Below, piece by piece: positions 33,684-41,888 of a stretch of 64,000 bases of DNA; position 1 is the stretch's first letter; each line of letters starts with the position of its first letter. The DNA is from an uncultured archaeon. GTDB lineage: Archaea > Halobacteriota > Methanosarcinia > Methanosarcinales > Methanoperedenaceae. Location: positions 62,001 to 126,000 of the forward strand of contig CABMIH010000057.1 of the NCBI GenBank assembly GCA_902386205.1. Reading direction: 5' to 3'. The translations under genes were made by a program, and so were the position numbers. Under the pieces are notes generated by a model. That model saw only the letters and a program-made list of their open reading frames with translations. It did not search any database and was not told the origin of the DNA.

Positions 33684-34124
33684 TGGCTTACCTCCTTTAC
33701 TTTTTCGATTAGTTCGACATGTATTATTTTCCAAGATACAATGATTTCTCACGATTTTTCTCTTAACCGATGACATATTGACAAAATTTAATAATGTACA
33801 ACCCTTGATGACCACTCCGCATACTATCGTTTTAGCCACCACCATTTATTGATAAAGTGTACTAATTAAAGGAGTTTCATTGCCCTCTGCTCGCTCCTGA
33901 TTAAATAATCATCATAATCAAAATTTACATGCACATGCTCATATATATGTATTTTGGTGTTATCCCCTTTTTGTGGGAAATTGGAAGATACTGCCGAGCA
34001 TAGAAAACCAGAATATCCACTCTGCCACAAAAGGGAATAGACAAGATTAATAGCATTGCGCAGGGAGAACTAACCTCCAAGGATTCGGAGGCTATTTATA
34101 GAAACATGAAAATATAAGAGTACG
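33684..34124. promoter_or_regulatory. Divergent intergenic region: eCIS promoter side and DUF373 promoter side
   Basis: The 441 bases hold no gene that I can support. An imperfect inverted repeat has CCCTTTTTGTGG at 33965-33976 and CCACAAAAGGG at 34025-34035, separated by 48 bases. A second short one, CCTCC at 34074 and GGAGG at 34087, lies nearer the plus-strand gene. The eCIS operon must be transcribed leftward from this region. AT-rich stretches are present, but I could not choose one TATA box for it. Confidence 0.5.
34092..34101 (+). promoter_or_regulatory. TATA-like box for the DUF373 gene
   Basis: CTATTTATAG lies about 28 bases before the ATG at 34125. The spacing puts the transcription start at or next to the ATG, so the messenger is probably leaderless or nearly so. 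Confidence 0.45.
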
Positions 34125-35213
34125 ATGAGGACACTTATCATATGTATTGATAGGGACAACGATCTCGGGGAGAAAGCAGGCGTCACAAGCCCCATAATAG
34201 GCCGGGCCGCGAACCTTGACGCCGCTATCAGGCTCGCCTCAAGCGATCCTGAGGATTCTGATACAAACACGATTTTCGGCGGGATAAACTTATATGATAA
34301 ATTAACGGCTGAAAAAAATGATGTTGAACTGGTTTCAATAGCAGGGGACAAGATGGTCGGTATTCTTGCGGACAGGAGAATCTCAGACCAGCTTGACAGT
34401 ATACTTGAACAATTAAAACCCCACAGGGCAATACTTGTCTCTGACGGCGCGGAGGATGAATCCGTTCTTCCCATCATCCAGTCCAGAATAAAAGTGGATT
34501 CTGTACGCAGGATTATTGTCCAGCAGCATGAGAACCTCGAAAGCACGTATTACATTATCAAACAGGCTTTTAACAACCCCAAAATCTCAAGTACATTTTT
34601 CATCCCGATAGGTCTTGCTTTCATGATCTACGCCATTTCATTGTATTTTGGCAACCCTGAAGCTGCTGTTATTTTTATTACCGGAGCAGTTGGATTTTAT
34701 TTGCTCTTCAGGGGCTGGGGCCTTGATGATGCGCTCAGCGATTTCAAGGAATCAATGATGAATTCCCTCCAGGGCGGAAAAACAACTTTTGTCATGTATC
34801 TTGCGGCCATAATTTTGTCCTTGATAGGAACTTACCAGGGAGCAATAGAATCCTGGTATTACTATGATCAGGCCGTCTGGCAGGGTGTGCTTGTACCGCT
34901 ATTGGGATACGTAAATGCGTCCATATGGTGGTATGTATTGGCCGGGGTGTTGATAACCACAGGAAAAATAATAGACAAACATTTTGCTAAAGAAAAAATC
35001 GGCAAGAACTGGGCACATCCGTTCTTTATTATAGCAGTCGGAATTTTTTTCTGGGCAGGCAGCACTTATCTTCTGGTACTTAGCGAGGCAATGAAAGGTT
35101 TTCCTGTGATCGAAAACAGGTCCCAGTTTTTATTTTCAACAGGCATCGGTGCGATCATTATAGCGACAATAGGGGCCTGGCTGTCAACAAAATCACCAAA
35201 AACAGGGCTTTGA
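34125..35213 (+). CDS. DUF373 family membrane protein
   Basis: This 362-residue archaeal protein has a soluble N-terminal domain with TLIICIDRDNDLGEKAGVTSPIIGRAANLDAAIRLASSDPEDSDTNTIFGGINLYDKL, the DUF373 signature, and further HRAILVSDGAEDESVLPIIQSRIKVDSVRRIIVQQ. From about residue 155 five to seven transmembrane helices follow. The family is restricted mainly to archaea and its function is unknown; the nucleotide-like Asp-rich start suggests a ligand-binding soluble head. It is convergent with the next gene, with stops 4 bases apart. Confidence 0.85.
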   Translation: MRTLIICIDRDNDLGEKAGVTSPIIGRAANLDAAIRLASSDPEDSDTNTIFGGINLYDKLTAEKNDVELVSIAGDKMVGILADRRISDQLDSILEQLKPHRAILVSDGAEDESVLPIIQSRIKVDSVRRIIVQQHENLESTYYIIKQAFNNPKISSTFFIPIGLAFMIYAISLYFGNPEAAVIFITGAVGFYLLFRGWGLDDALSDFKESMMNSLQGGKTTFVMYLAAIILSLIGTYQGAIESWYYYDQAVWQGVLVPLLGYVNASIWWYVLAGVLITTGKIIDKHFAKEKIGKNWAHPFFIIAVGIFFWAGSTYLLVLSEAMKGFPVIENRSQFLFSTGIGAIIIATIGAWLSTKSPKTGL

Positions 35214-35217
35214 AGAA

Positions 35218-35979
35218 CTAATGACCGCTATGTCTTTCCATAGCTTCATCAAGGGTGAGTTCACCTTTTGCCACGGCCCTGGCAAGCAGGCGCGGTATGG
35301 TGGTGCGGCCGTTTGAGTATTCACGGCTGTGTTCCTGGATGACCCGCACTTCGCCATGCGATGGTTCTATGAACTGCTTTCCCACATTTATCCCGCTGAT
35401 TTTTGCAATATTTATCGCTGCTATGATATCCGAAATTACCTGCCCGTGAACCCCTCTCCCGAGGTGGGGCGTCGTTCCTGTCTCATCCACCATTTCGACA
35501 TCAAGGCCGAGGTCAAGGATGTCATTTATAAGCCTGGAACGGACGAGCCTTGCCCCGTGTCCTATCCTGACAAGGATTTTTTTATCCCTGTAATCCCGCA
35601 TGATCCGTTTTATCAGCGGGCAGACTTCGCCAACAGATACATGGTGGACTGAAATGGTTTTATTGTTCCCCATCACTGCTATACCAGGATATTTCCCGGG
35701 ATCGATCCCGATTATTATCCGCTCAAAATCCTCACCTATTAGCAGGGAATTGGCTTTATCCAGAGCGGCCTGCGGCCTGCCGTCAGCAATGATTATCTTG
35801 TCGCGGCTATAGTCTATCTGGAAAAATTCATTCTCAGTCGTTATAATTGCACCTACATATGCCGGTATCGGCTGGGAAGGTGTTAGAACCAGTAATTTCA
35901 GCCTGCGGGAACGAGCCTCCTCTATAATGGAATGATATAATGGGAAGTCGTCTGTGACCAGTGCTATCCGCTTATACCT
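35218..35979 (-). CDS. Archaeal RNase-H-like family protein without a canonical start codon
   Basis: On the minus strand the frame is open from a TAA at 35980-35982 down to 35218, giving 253 codons. It reads YKRIALVTDDFPLYHSIIEEAR, then IIIGIDPGKYPGIAVMGNN, then the part with ILVRIGHGARLVRSRLINDI. The first segment is what I expect at the true N-terminus, and GIDPGKYPG is an RNase-H/RuvC-like phosphate-binding strand (compare the N-terminus of DUF460 proteins). No ATG, GTG or TTG occurs between the stop and this segment; the codon at the expected start is AGG. Taking the GTG at 35676 would remove the first 101 residues, including the GIDPG motif. See findings. Confidence 0.65.
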   Translation of the reverse strand, partial: RYKRIALVTDDFPLYHSIIEEARSRRLKLLVLTPSQPIPAYVGAIITTENEFFQIDYSRDKIIIADGRPQAALDKANSLLIGEDFERIIIGIDPGKYPGIAVMGNNKTISVHHVSVGEVCPLIKRIMRDYRDKKILVRIGHGARLVRSRLINDILDLGLDVEMVDETGTTPHLGRGVHGQVISDIIAAINIAKISGINVGKQFIEPSHGEVRVIQEHSREYSNGRTTIPRLLARAVAKGELTLDEAMERHSGH

Positions 35980-36065
35980 TTAAAGCCCTCCCTTGATGTA
36001 GGTTCCTGGATTCAAAGTGTTTCAATTCCAATAATATCATATAGGTGGAACTGGTATAAAAAAGC

Positions 36066-37394
36066 TTATTCGGTTTCGCTCTTCAAGCCCTTCCCCGGAA
36101 TAAACCTGCCCCTGCCTCGTTTCCCTGTGATTTCACCTTCTTCAAAAATCACATCCCCCCTTGAGATGGTCATTTTAGGGAATATCCCCTCCATTCCGTT
36201 GTATGGCGTCCATCCGGCTTTGCTGTGCATTTTTTCCTTGCGGATCTCCTTCACATCGCCAATGATCATAAAGTCTGCATCATAACCTTGCGCTATCACA
36301 CCTTTCCTGAGGCCGAATACGCTTGCGGGCCTGATACTTGTGACCTCTATCAGCCGTTTCAGTGTAAGGAGATTCCGCCTGACTGCCATCAGCATAAGCG
36401 GCATCATGGTCTCCACTCCCGGAACGCCGGCTGGAGCTGTCCAGATGTCGGTCATTTTTTCAGATTCAAGATGAGGCGCATGGTCCGAGGCCACCATATC
36501 AACAGTCCCGTCCCTCAAACCCTCCCACAGGCTCTGCTGCGAATGGAAATCACGCAGCGGCGGGTTCATCTTACCGAGCGTCCCAAGGCGCTTCCAATCC
36601 TTGATGGACAGGAAAAGATGGTGCGGCGCGACCTCGCATGTAATATTTTTATTCCCTGCTTTTGCTTTTCTTATGGTTTCAAGGCTTTCATGGGCACTGA
36701 CATGGCAGAAATGGAGCTTTGCATTTCCGGCAAGCTTGAGCGCTTTTTCAACCGCGATTTTTTCTGCCAGCCCCGGCCGGGACTTCGAGTAGGATTCAGG
36801 CTCAAGTTTTCCTTTCAAGAGGTGGACGATCTTTTTCCTTGTCTCCTCATCCTCAGCATGGATACAGGCCACAGCGCTCAGATTCTCGATAATTTCAAAC
36901 GCTTCTTTGAGAGTTCTGTCGTTCACATTCAGGGAACCCGTAGATTCGGCCATGAAAATCTCGCCAAACGCCGCTGCCCCAAGCTCCCAGAGGTCTTTTA
37001 AAAAGGTCAGGTTCCCTGTTACCCCGGCATTGATGCCATAATCGATCATGGACTTTTTTGCTTCCTTCAGTTTTTTCTTGTAAGAATCAGGGTCGATAGC
37101 AGGAGGGATGGTATTGGGATGGTCGATGACAGTGGTGACACCGCCTGCGGCAGCGGCGCATGAGCCCGTGTACCAGTCTTCTTTCCTGGTCATCCCGGGG
37201 TCGCGGAAATGGACATGCACATCTATTGCCCCGGGCAGGACGAGAGCGCCTTTTGCATCGATCACCTGGTTGAATTCCACGGTTGCTACATTTTTCCTTA
37301 TCTTTGAGATCCTGCCGTTATCCACCGCTATTTCAGCAGGCTGGACAGCGTCATTAATAAGTAATCTGGCATTCTTGATCACAAGGTCTGGCAT
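36066..37394 (-). CDS. pyrC: Dihydroorotase
   Basis: This 442-residue amidohydrolase of the class I dihydroorotase type catalyses the cyclisation of carbamoyl aspartate to dihydroorotate in pyrimidine synthesis. The metal motif DVHVHFRDPG lies at about residues 58-67. The carboxylated-lysine/His region follows through NTIPPAID, LHFCHVSAHESLETI supplies later His ligands and ASDHAPH carries the last Asp. Length and order fit. The start at 37394 is preceded by the palindrome at 37400-37415. It does not overlap other pyrimidine genes in the window. Confidence 0.93.
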   Translation of the reverse strand: MPDLVIKNARLLINDAVQPAEIAVDNGRISKIRKNVATVEFNQVIDAKGALVLPGAIDVHVHFRDPGMTRKEDWYTGSCAAAAGGVTTVIDHPNTIPPAIDPDSYKKKLKEAKKSMIDYGINAGVTGNLTFLKDLWELGAAAFGEIFMAESTGSLNVNDRTLKEAFEIIENLSAVACIHAEDEETRKKIVHLLKGKLEPESYSKSRPGLAEKIAVEKALKLAGNAKLHFCHVSAHESLETIRKAKAGNKNITCEVAPHHLFLSIKDWKRLGTLGKMNPPLRDFHSQQSLWEGLRDGTVDMVASDHAPHLESEKMTDIWTAPAGVPGVETMMPLMLMAVRRNLLTLKRLIEVTSIRPASVFGLRKGVIAQGYDADFMIIGDVKEIRKEKMHSKAGWTPYNGMEGIFPKMTISRGDVIFEEGEITGKRGRGRFIPGKGLKSETE

Positions 37395-37399
37395 GATTG

Positions 37400-37415
37400 G
37401 TACATAATTGTGTAC
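37400..37415. promoter_or_regulatory. 16-base palindrome between pyrC and the CAP lipoprotein
   Basis: GTACA at 37400-37404 and TGTAC at 37411-37415 form an inverted repeat only 5 bases upstream of the pyrC start codon. Downstream on the plus strand the AT-rich TTAATATATTA (37422-37432) may be a TATA box for the divergent gene. It could be an operator shared by both genes. Confidence 0.4.
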
Positions 37416-37467
37416 AGGTACTTAATATATTATGGGAAGTTCAATATGAAAATCCTCAATTTTAAAT

Positions 37468-38565
37468 ATGAAAACTTACATTTTTAACTTCATGAACCGT
37501 AAAAAAGCAGTTCTCTTATTCTTTATCATAGCACCTGTCATATTCACTTCAGGCTGCACATCATACACCAGCTCCTACACAATGCGATTTTTTATTAATG
37601 AAACGGGCGAGCCTTTAGACGGTAACATTTTCAATAATGGCAACCTGCTTGGTCATTCCCTTAACGGGACTTTTACAACGAATATTGAGAAATTAAGGCC
37701 CGGACTTATTGCCCTGAACGGGACTTATGATAACCAGCAATTTGAATTCTTTTTTGAATTCCCGGAACAGAACCTGAATTACAGCGGCATTGAGTTCTCA
37801 GTTCACACAAACGAACTCAAAAGCGCCATTTTTAACACATCAGTTCTTGATATCCCGGAACTTGAACATGAGGTATTCTCTCTTATAAATGAGGAAAGAA
37901 AGAAGGGCGGGATAAAGACCCTTAAATTGAACGATAAAATATCACGGATAGCCAGGAATTACAGCAAAACACTTTCTATTGAGGGATTCCACCATAAAGA
38001 CATAGAAGGGAAAGATGTCGGGGACAGGCTAAAAGAGAACAGGATAATTTATACTGTAGCGGCAGAGAACCTTTACATGCTGTCTGGATTGAATGGTTCA
38101 ACAGATATCAGCAGAGCCATAGTTAACGGATGGATGGAAAGTCCGGGCCACAGGTCGCCCATCATGGACAGGGATGAACTGTTCAGCGATGGCGGCGCGG
38201 GAATGTACTGCGAAATGAAAACCTGCTACGCTGTGATGGTTTTTGCAGGAATGGAACATAATGAAAACGTAGACTTGGGCACGGGTTATGTGGCATTCAG
38301 GTATTTATACGACCCCACATATCCGTTTGATTTTGATGCTCCCGTATCCATAGATATCGATTCATCAGAAAACATCAATATATATATTGTATCGGGTAAA
38401 GAACAGTATGATAACTTCCTGTCTAACAGGAACTATAATTCAATTTTAGAAATTAAGCAGATACGGGTATTCAGCCGGAGCGTCGTTGCCAAAAAAGGCG
38501 AGGGAATCATAATCCAGCCTGGAGATAAAAGCGCGAATATCAATATTCAGTTCAGATATTCATGA
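37468..38565 (+). CDS. CAP/SCP-domain lipoprotein
   Basis: The 365-residue protein has a lipoprotein signal with a basic start, a hydrophobic core (AVLLFFIIAPVIF) and lipobox TSGC at about residues 28-31, so it should be anchored outside the membrane. The likelier start is the methionine at residue 9. The central CAP domain (about 130-275) contains VFSLINEERKKGGIKTLKLN, the His-containing GFHHKD, AAENLYM, GWMESPGHRSPIMD and GAGMYC. The His and Glu residues typical of the CAP cavity are present. C-terminal beta-rich residues have no assignment. The role of archaeal CAP proteins is not established. Confidence 0.85.
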   Translation: MKTYIFNFMNRKKAVLLFFIIAPVIFTSGCTSYTSSYTMRFFINETGEPLDGNIFNNGNLLGHSLNGTFTTNIEKLRPGLIALNGTYDNQQFEFFFEFPEQNLNYSGIEFSVHTNELKSAIFNTSVLDIPELEHEVFSLINEERKKGGIKTLKLNDKISRIARNYSKTLSIEGFHHKDIEGKDVGDRLKENRIIYTVAAENLYMLSGLNGSTDISRAIVNGWMESPGHRSPIMDRDELFSDGGAGMYCEMKTCYAVMVFAGMEHNENVDLGTGYVAFRYLYDPTYPFDFDAPVSIDIDSSENINIYIVSGKEQYDNFLSNRNYNSILEIKQIRVFSRSVVAKKGEGIIIQPGDKSANINIQFRYS

Positions 38566-38620
38566 AACAGTTCTTATGTATTTGCGAACATTGCAAACCT
38601 TTTTCATGATGAACTCCAAG
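38554..38620. repeat. Direct repeat copy A flanking the liv cassette
   Basis: The segment containing TATTCATGAAACAG and ATGTATTT at 38556-38586, and the later CAAACCTTTTTCATGA, matches 43109-43195. The first 32 bases agree at 28 positions by my count. The copy lies at the 3' end of the CAP gene and just before livH. Confidence 0.55.
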
Positions 38621-38688
38621 TAATAGCTATGCCACTCCTCGACATGCAGATTTTTATCAATAGCACTGTCACGTGAATCATATATGTA

Positions 38689-39519
38689 ATGATAGCCATC
38701 GGTCTTACGATGATCTACCGGGTGCTCAAGTTCGCGAATTTCTCGCATGCCGAACTTGTCACGTTTGGGGCATATACTGCGTATATTATCAATGTATCGC
38801 TGGGCCTGAACCTTTTTTATGGGCTTGTTGCGGCGTTTTTCTTAACAGGTCTTCTGGGGATTGCCTCCGACAGGCTGGTTTTTAAAAAACTAAGGAGCAA
38901 AGGCTCTTCTGTAATCTCCATGATGATCGCTTCTATCGGCATTGGCCTTGTGGTAAGGCAATCGATACAAGAGGCATGGGGTCCGCAGATAAGATGGTTT
39001 GAGTTCGAGTCAAAGACATATGAATTACTTGGCGGGTCGATAACAGAGTTACATATATACATTATTGCAATCTCCACAGCCCTTATCTTCCTTCTCCACC
39101 TCCTCTTTACAAGAACCAGGCTTGGAAAGGCCATGAGAGGTGTATCTGATAACCCGCAGCTTGCAATGGCAAGCGGTATAGATACTGAAAAAATCCTTTT
39201 GTGGGTGTGGTTCATAGGCGGTGGCCTCGCCGGGATTGGCGGGGTATTGCGTGGAGCGGATACGAGACTTGTGCCGCTTCTGGGATGGGAGGTATTATTA
39301 TCTGCCTTTGCTGTCGTCATTCTCGGCGGTATCGGCAGCTTTTACGGTGCGATCCTTGCGGCATACCTGCTTGGGTTTGCAGAGAATTTCGGGGTCGTGC
39401 TGTTATCTGAGCTATCCATATCCACAGGTTACAGACCTGCAATCGCCTTTATTATATTGATTATTGTATTGATATTCAGGCCGTGGGGGATCATGGGTAA
39501 GAGGGAGGAGGGCTCTTGA
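38689..39519 (+). CDS. livH: Branched-chain amino acid ABC permease LivH, N-terminus interrupted by TGA
   Basis: This inner-membrane permease of the HAAT family has 276 residues from the ATG at 38689. It begins MIAIGLTMIYRVLKFANFSHAEL, which lies inside the first membrane region of normal LivH. In the same frame the sequence from an ATG at 38629 reads MPLLDMQIFINSTVT, then TGA (38674-38676), then IIYV. A normal LivH would read through here with a residue such as Gly. Thus the first helix is cut by a nonsense codon, unless translation restarts. The rest has the full set of helices and the conserved AGIGGVLRG loop. It overlaps livM. Confidence 0.85.
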   Translation: MIAIGLTMIYRVLKFANFSHAELVTFGAYTAYIINVSLGLNLFYGLVAAFFLTGLLGIASDRLVFKKLRSKGSSVISMMIASIGIGLVVRQSIQEAWGPQIRWFEFESKTYELLGGSITELHIYIIAISTALIFLLHLLFTRTRLGKAMRGVSDNPQLAMASGIDTEKILLWVWFIGGGLAGIGGVLRGADTRLVPLLGWEVLLSAFAVVILGGIGSFYGAILAAYLLGFAENFGVVLLSELSISTGYRPAIAFIILIIVLIFRPWGIMGKREEGS

Positions 39520-40406
39520 TATTCGATTATCTTCTTGATACTTTTATCTACATCGGGATTTATGCAATACTTGCCATAAGCCTGAACCTTGAAGCAGGTT
39601 ACACAAGGCTTATGAACTTCGGGAAGGTGGCTTTTTTTGCCATCGGCGCCTATACCTCCACTCTCCTGTCGATTGCAGGCGTGCCTTTTATCATCGGTCT
39701 AATTGCCGGGATCATTCTTTCTGCCCTGTTAGGCCTTCTTGTCGCGCTCCCCACTTTGAGATTGAGAGCTGACTATCTGGCAATTGTCACTCTCGCCTCA
39801 GGTGAGATCCTGCGGCTTGTCTTCCTGAACGAGCAGTGGCTCACGGAAGGTCCCATGGGCATCCGGGGAATCCCGCAGCCAATGTACACGGTGTTCATGG
39901 ATAATTATATGATTTTCTACGCATTGCTCGTTTATGGCCTGCTCCTGATCTGTTATATTTTTGCCGAGAAGATTATTGACTCCCCATTTGGGAGGACGCT
40001 TAAAGCGATAAGAGATGACGAGGATGCTGTCCAGGTTTTTGGCAAGAATACTTTCGACTTCAAGATCAAGGTATTCATCATCGGCTCCTGCATGGCAAGC
40101 ATTTCAGGTACTCTGTTCGCTCATTATCTGGCCTTTATAAGTCCTGACATGTTCTTCCCCTCTGTGACCTTTTCGGTCTGGACAATGATGGTAATCGGGG
40201 GAACGTCAAACAACTTCGGCGTGATAATGGGGGCTGTCATGATCCAGGTATTTGAGCGGGGAACAAGATTCCTCAAAGACTTTGTAGAGCTGCCGGTTGA
40301 GCCCTATAACCTGAGGATAATTGCAATAGGACTCCTGTTAATACTGTTCATATTGTACAAACCTGAGGGAATAATCAAAGAAAGAAAAAGTAAGGGACGC
40401 CTATGA
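39516..40406 (+). CDS. livM: Branched-chain amino acid ABC permease LivM
   Basis: This 296-residue permease pairs with LivH. LEAGYTRLMNFGKVAFFAIGAYTSTLL (about residues 25-51) and LRADYLAIVTLASGEILRLVFLN (about 88-110) are typical LivM segments, and KAIRDDEDAVQVFGKNTFDFKIKVFIIG is the cytoplasmic coupling loop that meets the ATPases. The start is a TTG that overlaps the livH stop by 4 bases, preceded by a GGGAGGAGGG ribosome-binding run. Eight or nine helices are visible. Confidence 0.92.
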   Translation: MIFDYLLDTFIYIGIYAILAISLNLEAGYTRLMNFGKVAFFAIGAYTSTLLSIAGVPFIIGLIAGIILSALLGLLVALPTLRLRADYLAIVTLASGEILRLVFLNEQWLTEGPMGIRGIPQPMYTVFMDNYMIFYALLVYGLLLICYIFAEKIIDSPFGRTLKAIRDDEDAVQVFGKNTFDFKIKVFIIGSCMASISGTLFAHYLAFISPDMFFPSVTFSVWTMMVIGGTSNNFGVIMGAVMIQVFERGTRFLKDFVELPVEPYNLRIIAIGLLLILFILYKPEGIIKERKSKGRL

Positions 40407-41149
40407 TTTTGCAGGTGCAGGATGTAGAGAAGAGCTTCGGAGGGATAAAAGCCCTGGATGGTGTTTCACTCAGTGTCGGGGAGAACACGATTGCAGGTCT
40501 CATAGGTCCGAATGGTTCAGGCAAGACGACTCTTATCAATGTGATTTCGGGTTTTTTAAGGCAGGATAAAGGCAGGATTTGTTTTGAAGGCAAAGATATC
40601 TCTTCTCTTTTGCCCTTTGAAATTGCCCGCCTTGGCATGTGCAGGACATTCCAGCTTACAAGGATTTTCCGGGGCCTCACGGTTCTTGAAAACATGCTTG
40701 TTTCCTCAAATATGCAAAATGAGGGATTATGCCAGTTATTTTTCAACCGGAAAAAAATGATAATGCAGGAAAAGGCGGATGAACTGGCTGCTGGTGAGAT
40801 TCTGGAATTTCTTGAGATTGACCACCTGAAGTATGAATACGCTAATGCCCTTTCAGGAGGCCAGCAAAAGTTACTGAGCCTTGGCATGGCGCTTATGGCT
40901 GATCCCGGAATGGTGCTGCTTGATGAGCCGGTAGCAGGAGTAAATCCGACGCTTGCGAATAAGATCTTCGAGAAGGTCATGCTTGAAAAGGAAAAAAGGA
41001 CTTTCCTTGTTGTCGAACATAATATTGATATATTGATGGATTTTTGCGATATGATATATGTGATGAATAAAGGAAAAATCGTTGCCTCAGGGACACCCGG
41101 GGAGATTCAGGACAATGAAACTGTTATTGATATTTATTTAGGAGGTTAG
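40403..41149 (+). CDS. livG: Branched-chain amino acid ABC ATPase LivG
   Basis: This 248-residue ATP-binding subunit has Walker A GPNGSGKTT at about residues 35-43. The signature is ALSGGQQKLLSLGMALM, Walker B is MVLLDEPVAGVNP, and the switch His is in VVEHNID. It overlaps livM by 4 bases (ATGA) and livF follows one base later. Together with LivF it powers the transport of branched-chain amino acids or similar substrates. Confidence 0.94.
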   Translation: MILQVQDVEKSFGGIKALDGVSLSVGENTIAGLIGPNGSGKTTLINVISGFLRQDKGRICFEGKDISSLLPFEIARLGMCRTFQLTRIFRGLTVLENMLVSSNMQNEGLCQLFFNRKKMIMQEKADELAAGEILEFLEIDHLKYEYANALSGGQQKLLSLGMALMADPGMVLLDEPVAGVNPTLANKIFEKVMLEKEKRTFLVVEHNIDILMDFCDMIYVMNKGKIVASGTPGEIQDNETVIDIYLGG

Positions 41150-41150
41150 C

Positions 41151-41888
41151 GTGCTTTCGGTTGAGAATGTCTTTTCCGGATATGGGGAAACAATTATAGT
41201 GCACGACGTCAGCATCAGCGTGAATCCCGGGGAAATTGTGGTCATAATAGGGCCGAACGGGTGCGGAAAAAGTACCCTCTTGAAAACCATTTTCGGGCTC
41301 ATGAAAACTGCATCTGGTAAGATATTTTTTAACGGCGAGGACATATGCGGATCAAAACCTTTTGAACTTGTGGGAAAAGGAATGGGTTTTGTTGCCCAGA
41401 CAGATAATATCTTTCCAAGCCTCAGTGTAATGGAAAACCTTGAGATGGGGGGATACATCTGTAAAAATCCTGATTTTCAGGGGATTTTTGATATCTTTCC
41501 TGTTCTTTTCGAGAAAAAAAAAGTTAAAGCAAGCAGCTTAAGCGGCGGCGAGAGACAGATGCTTGCCATCGCGCGCGCTTTGATGACGCGGCCGCAGATG
41601 CTGCTTCTTGATGAACCTTCAGCCGGACTTGCGCCAAAGATGGTAGGAGTACTGATGGACAAGATAAAAGAAATAAAAGAGATAGGCTCTTCCGTATTGC
41701 TTGTTGAGCAGAATGCAAAAAGCGCCCTGCGTATCGCCGACCGGGGCTATATCCTTGTAATGGGGAAAAAAATGTACGAAGGCAGGGCCTGCGAAATGCT
41801 TGACCATAAAGAAATAGGAAAGTTATACCTGGGAAAAAAAGAGGTTACTGGAACCCGATCCCTGAGGCCGGGCTCCAGCTTCCTATAG
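41151..41888 (+). CDS. livF: Branched-chain amino acid ABC ATPase LivF
   Basis: This 245-residue second ATP-binding subunit starts at a GTG preceded by GGAGG. Walker A GPNGCGKST lies at about residues 34-42, the signature is SLSGGERQMLAIARALM, and Walker B is MLLLDEPSAGLAP. The switch region VLLVEQNA is intact. The last 44 bases overlap the 3' end of the convergent binding-protein gene, and the residues after VTGTRSL look like read-on beyond the normal LivF end. Confidence 0.93.
   Translation: MLSVENVFSGYGETIIVHDVSISVNPGEIVVIIGPNGCGKSTLLKTIFGLMKTASGKIFFNGEDICGSKPFELVGKGMGFVAQTDNIFPSLSVMENLEMGGYICKNPDFQGIFDIFPVLFEKKKVKASSLSGGERQMLAIARALMTRPQMLLLDEPSAGLAPKMVGVLMDKIKEIKEIGSSVLLVEQNAKSALRIADRGYILVMGKKMYEGRACEMLDHKEIGKLYLGKKEVTGTRSLRPGSSFL

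Noticed and set aside
33684..33845. Longer 96-codon form of the first eCIS gene
   Set aside because: The extra N-terminal residues look like translated intergenic DNA and no ribosome-binding site precedes the upstream start; the GGAGGTAAG lies before the internal ATG at 33683.
36225..37001. Plus-strand open frame of 258 codons inside pyrC
   Set aside because: It is the antisense of a conserved dihydroorotase with intact metal motifs; the frame is a shadow.
38560..38748. Minus-strand open frame of 62 codons over the start of livH
   Set aside because: It overlaps livH antisense and only its last part resembles the 55-residue protein. I treat it as part of the direct repeat and not as a gene.
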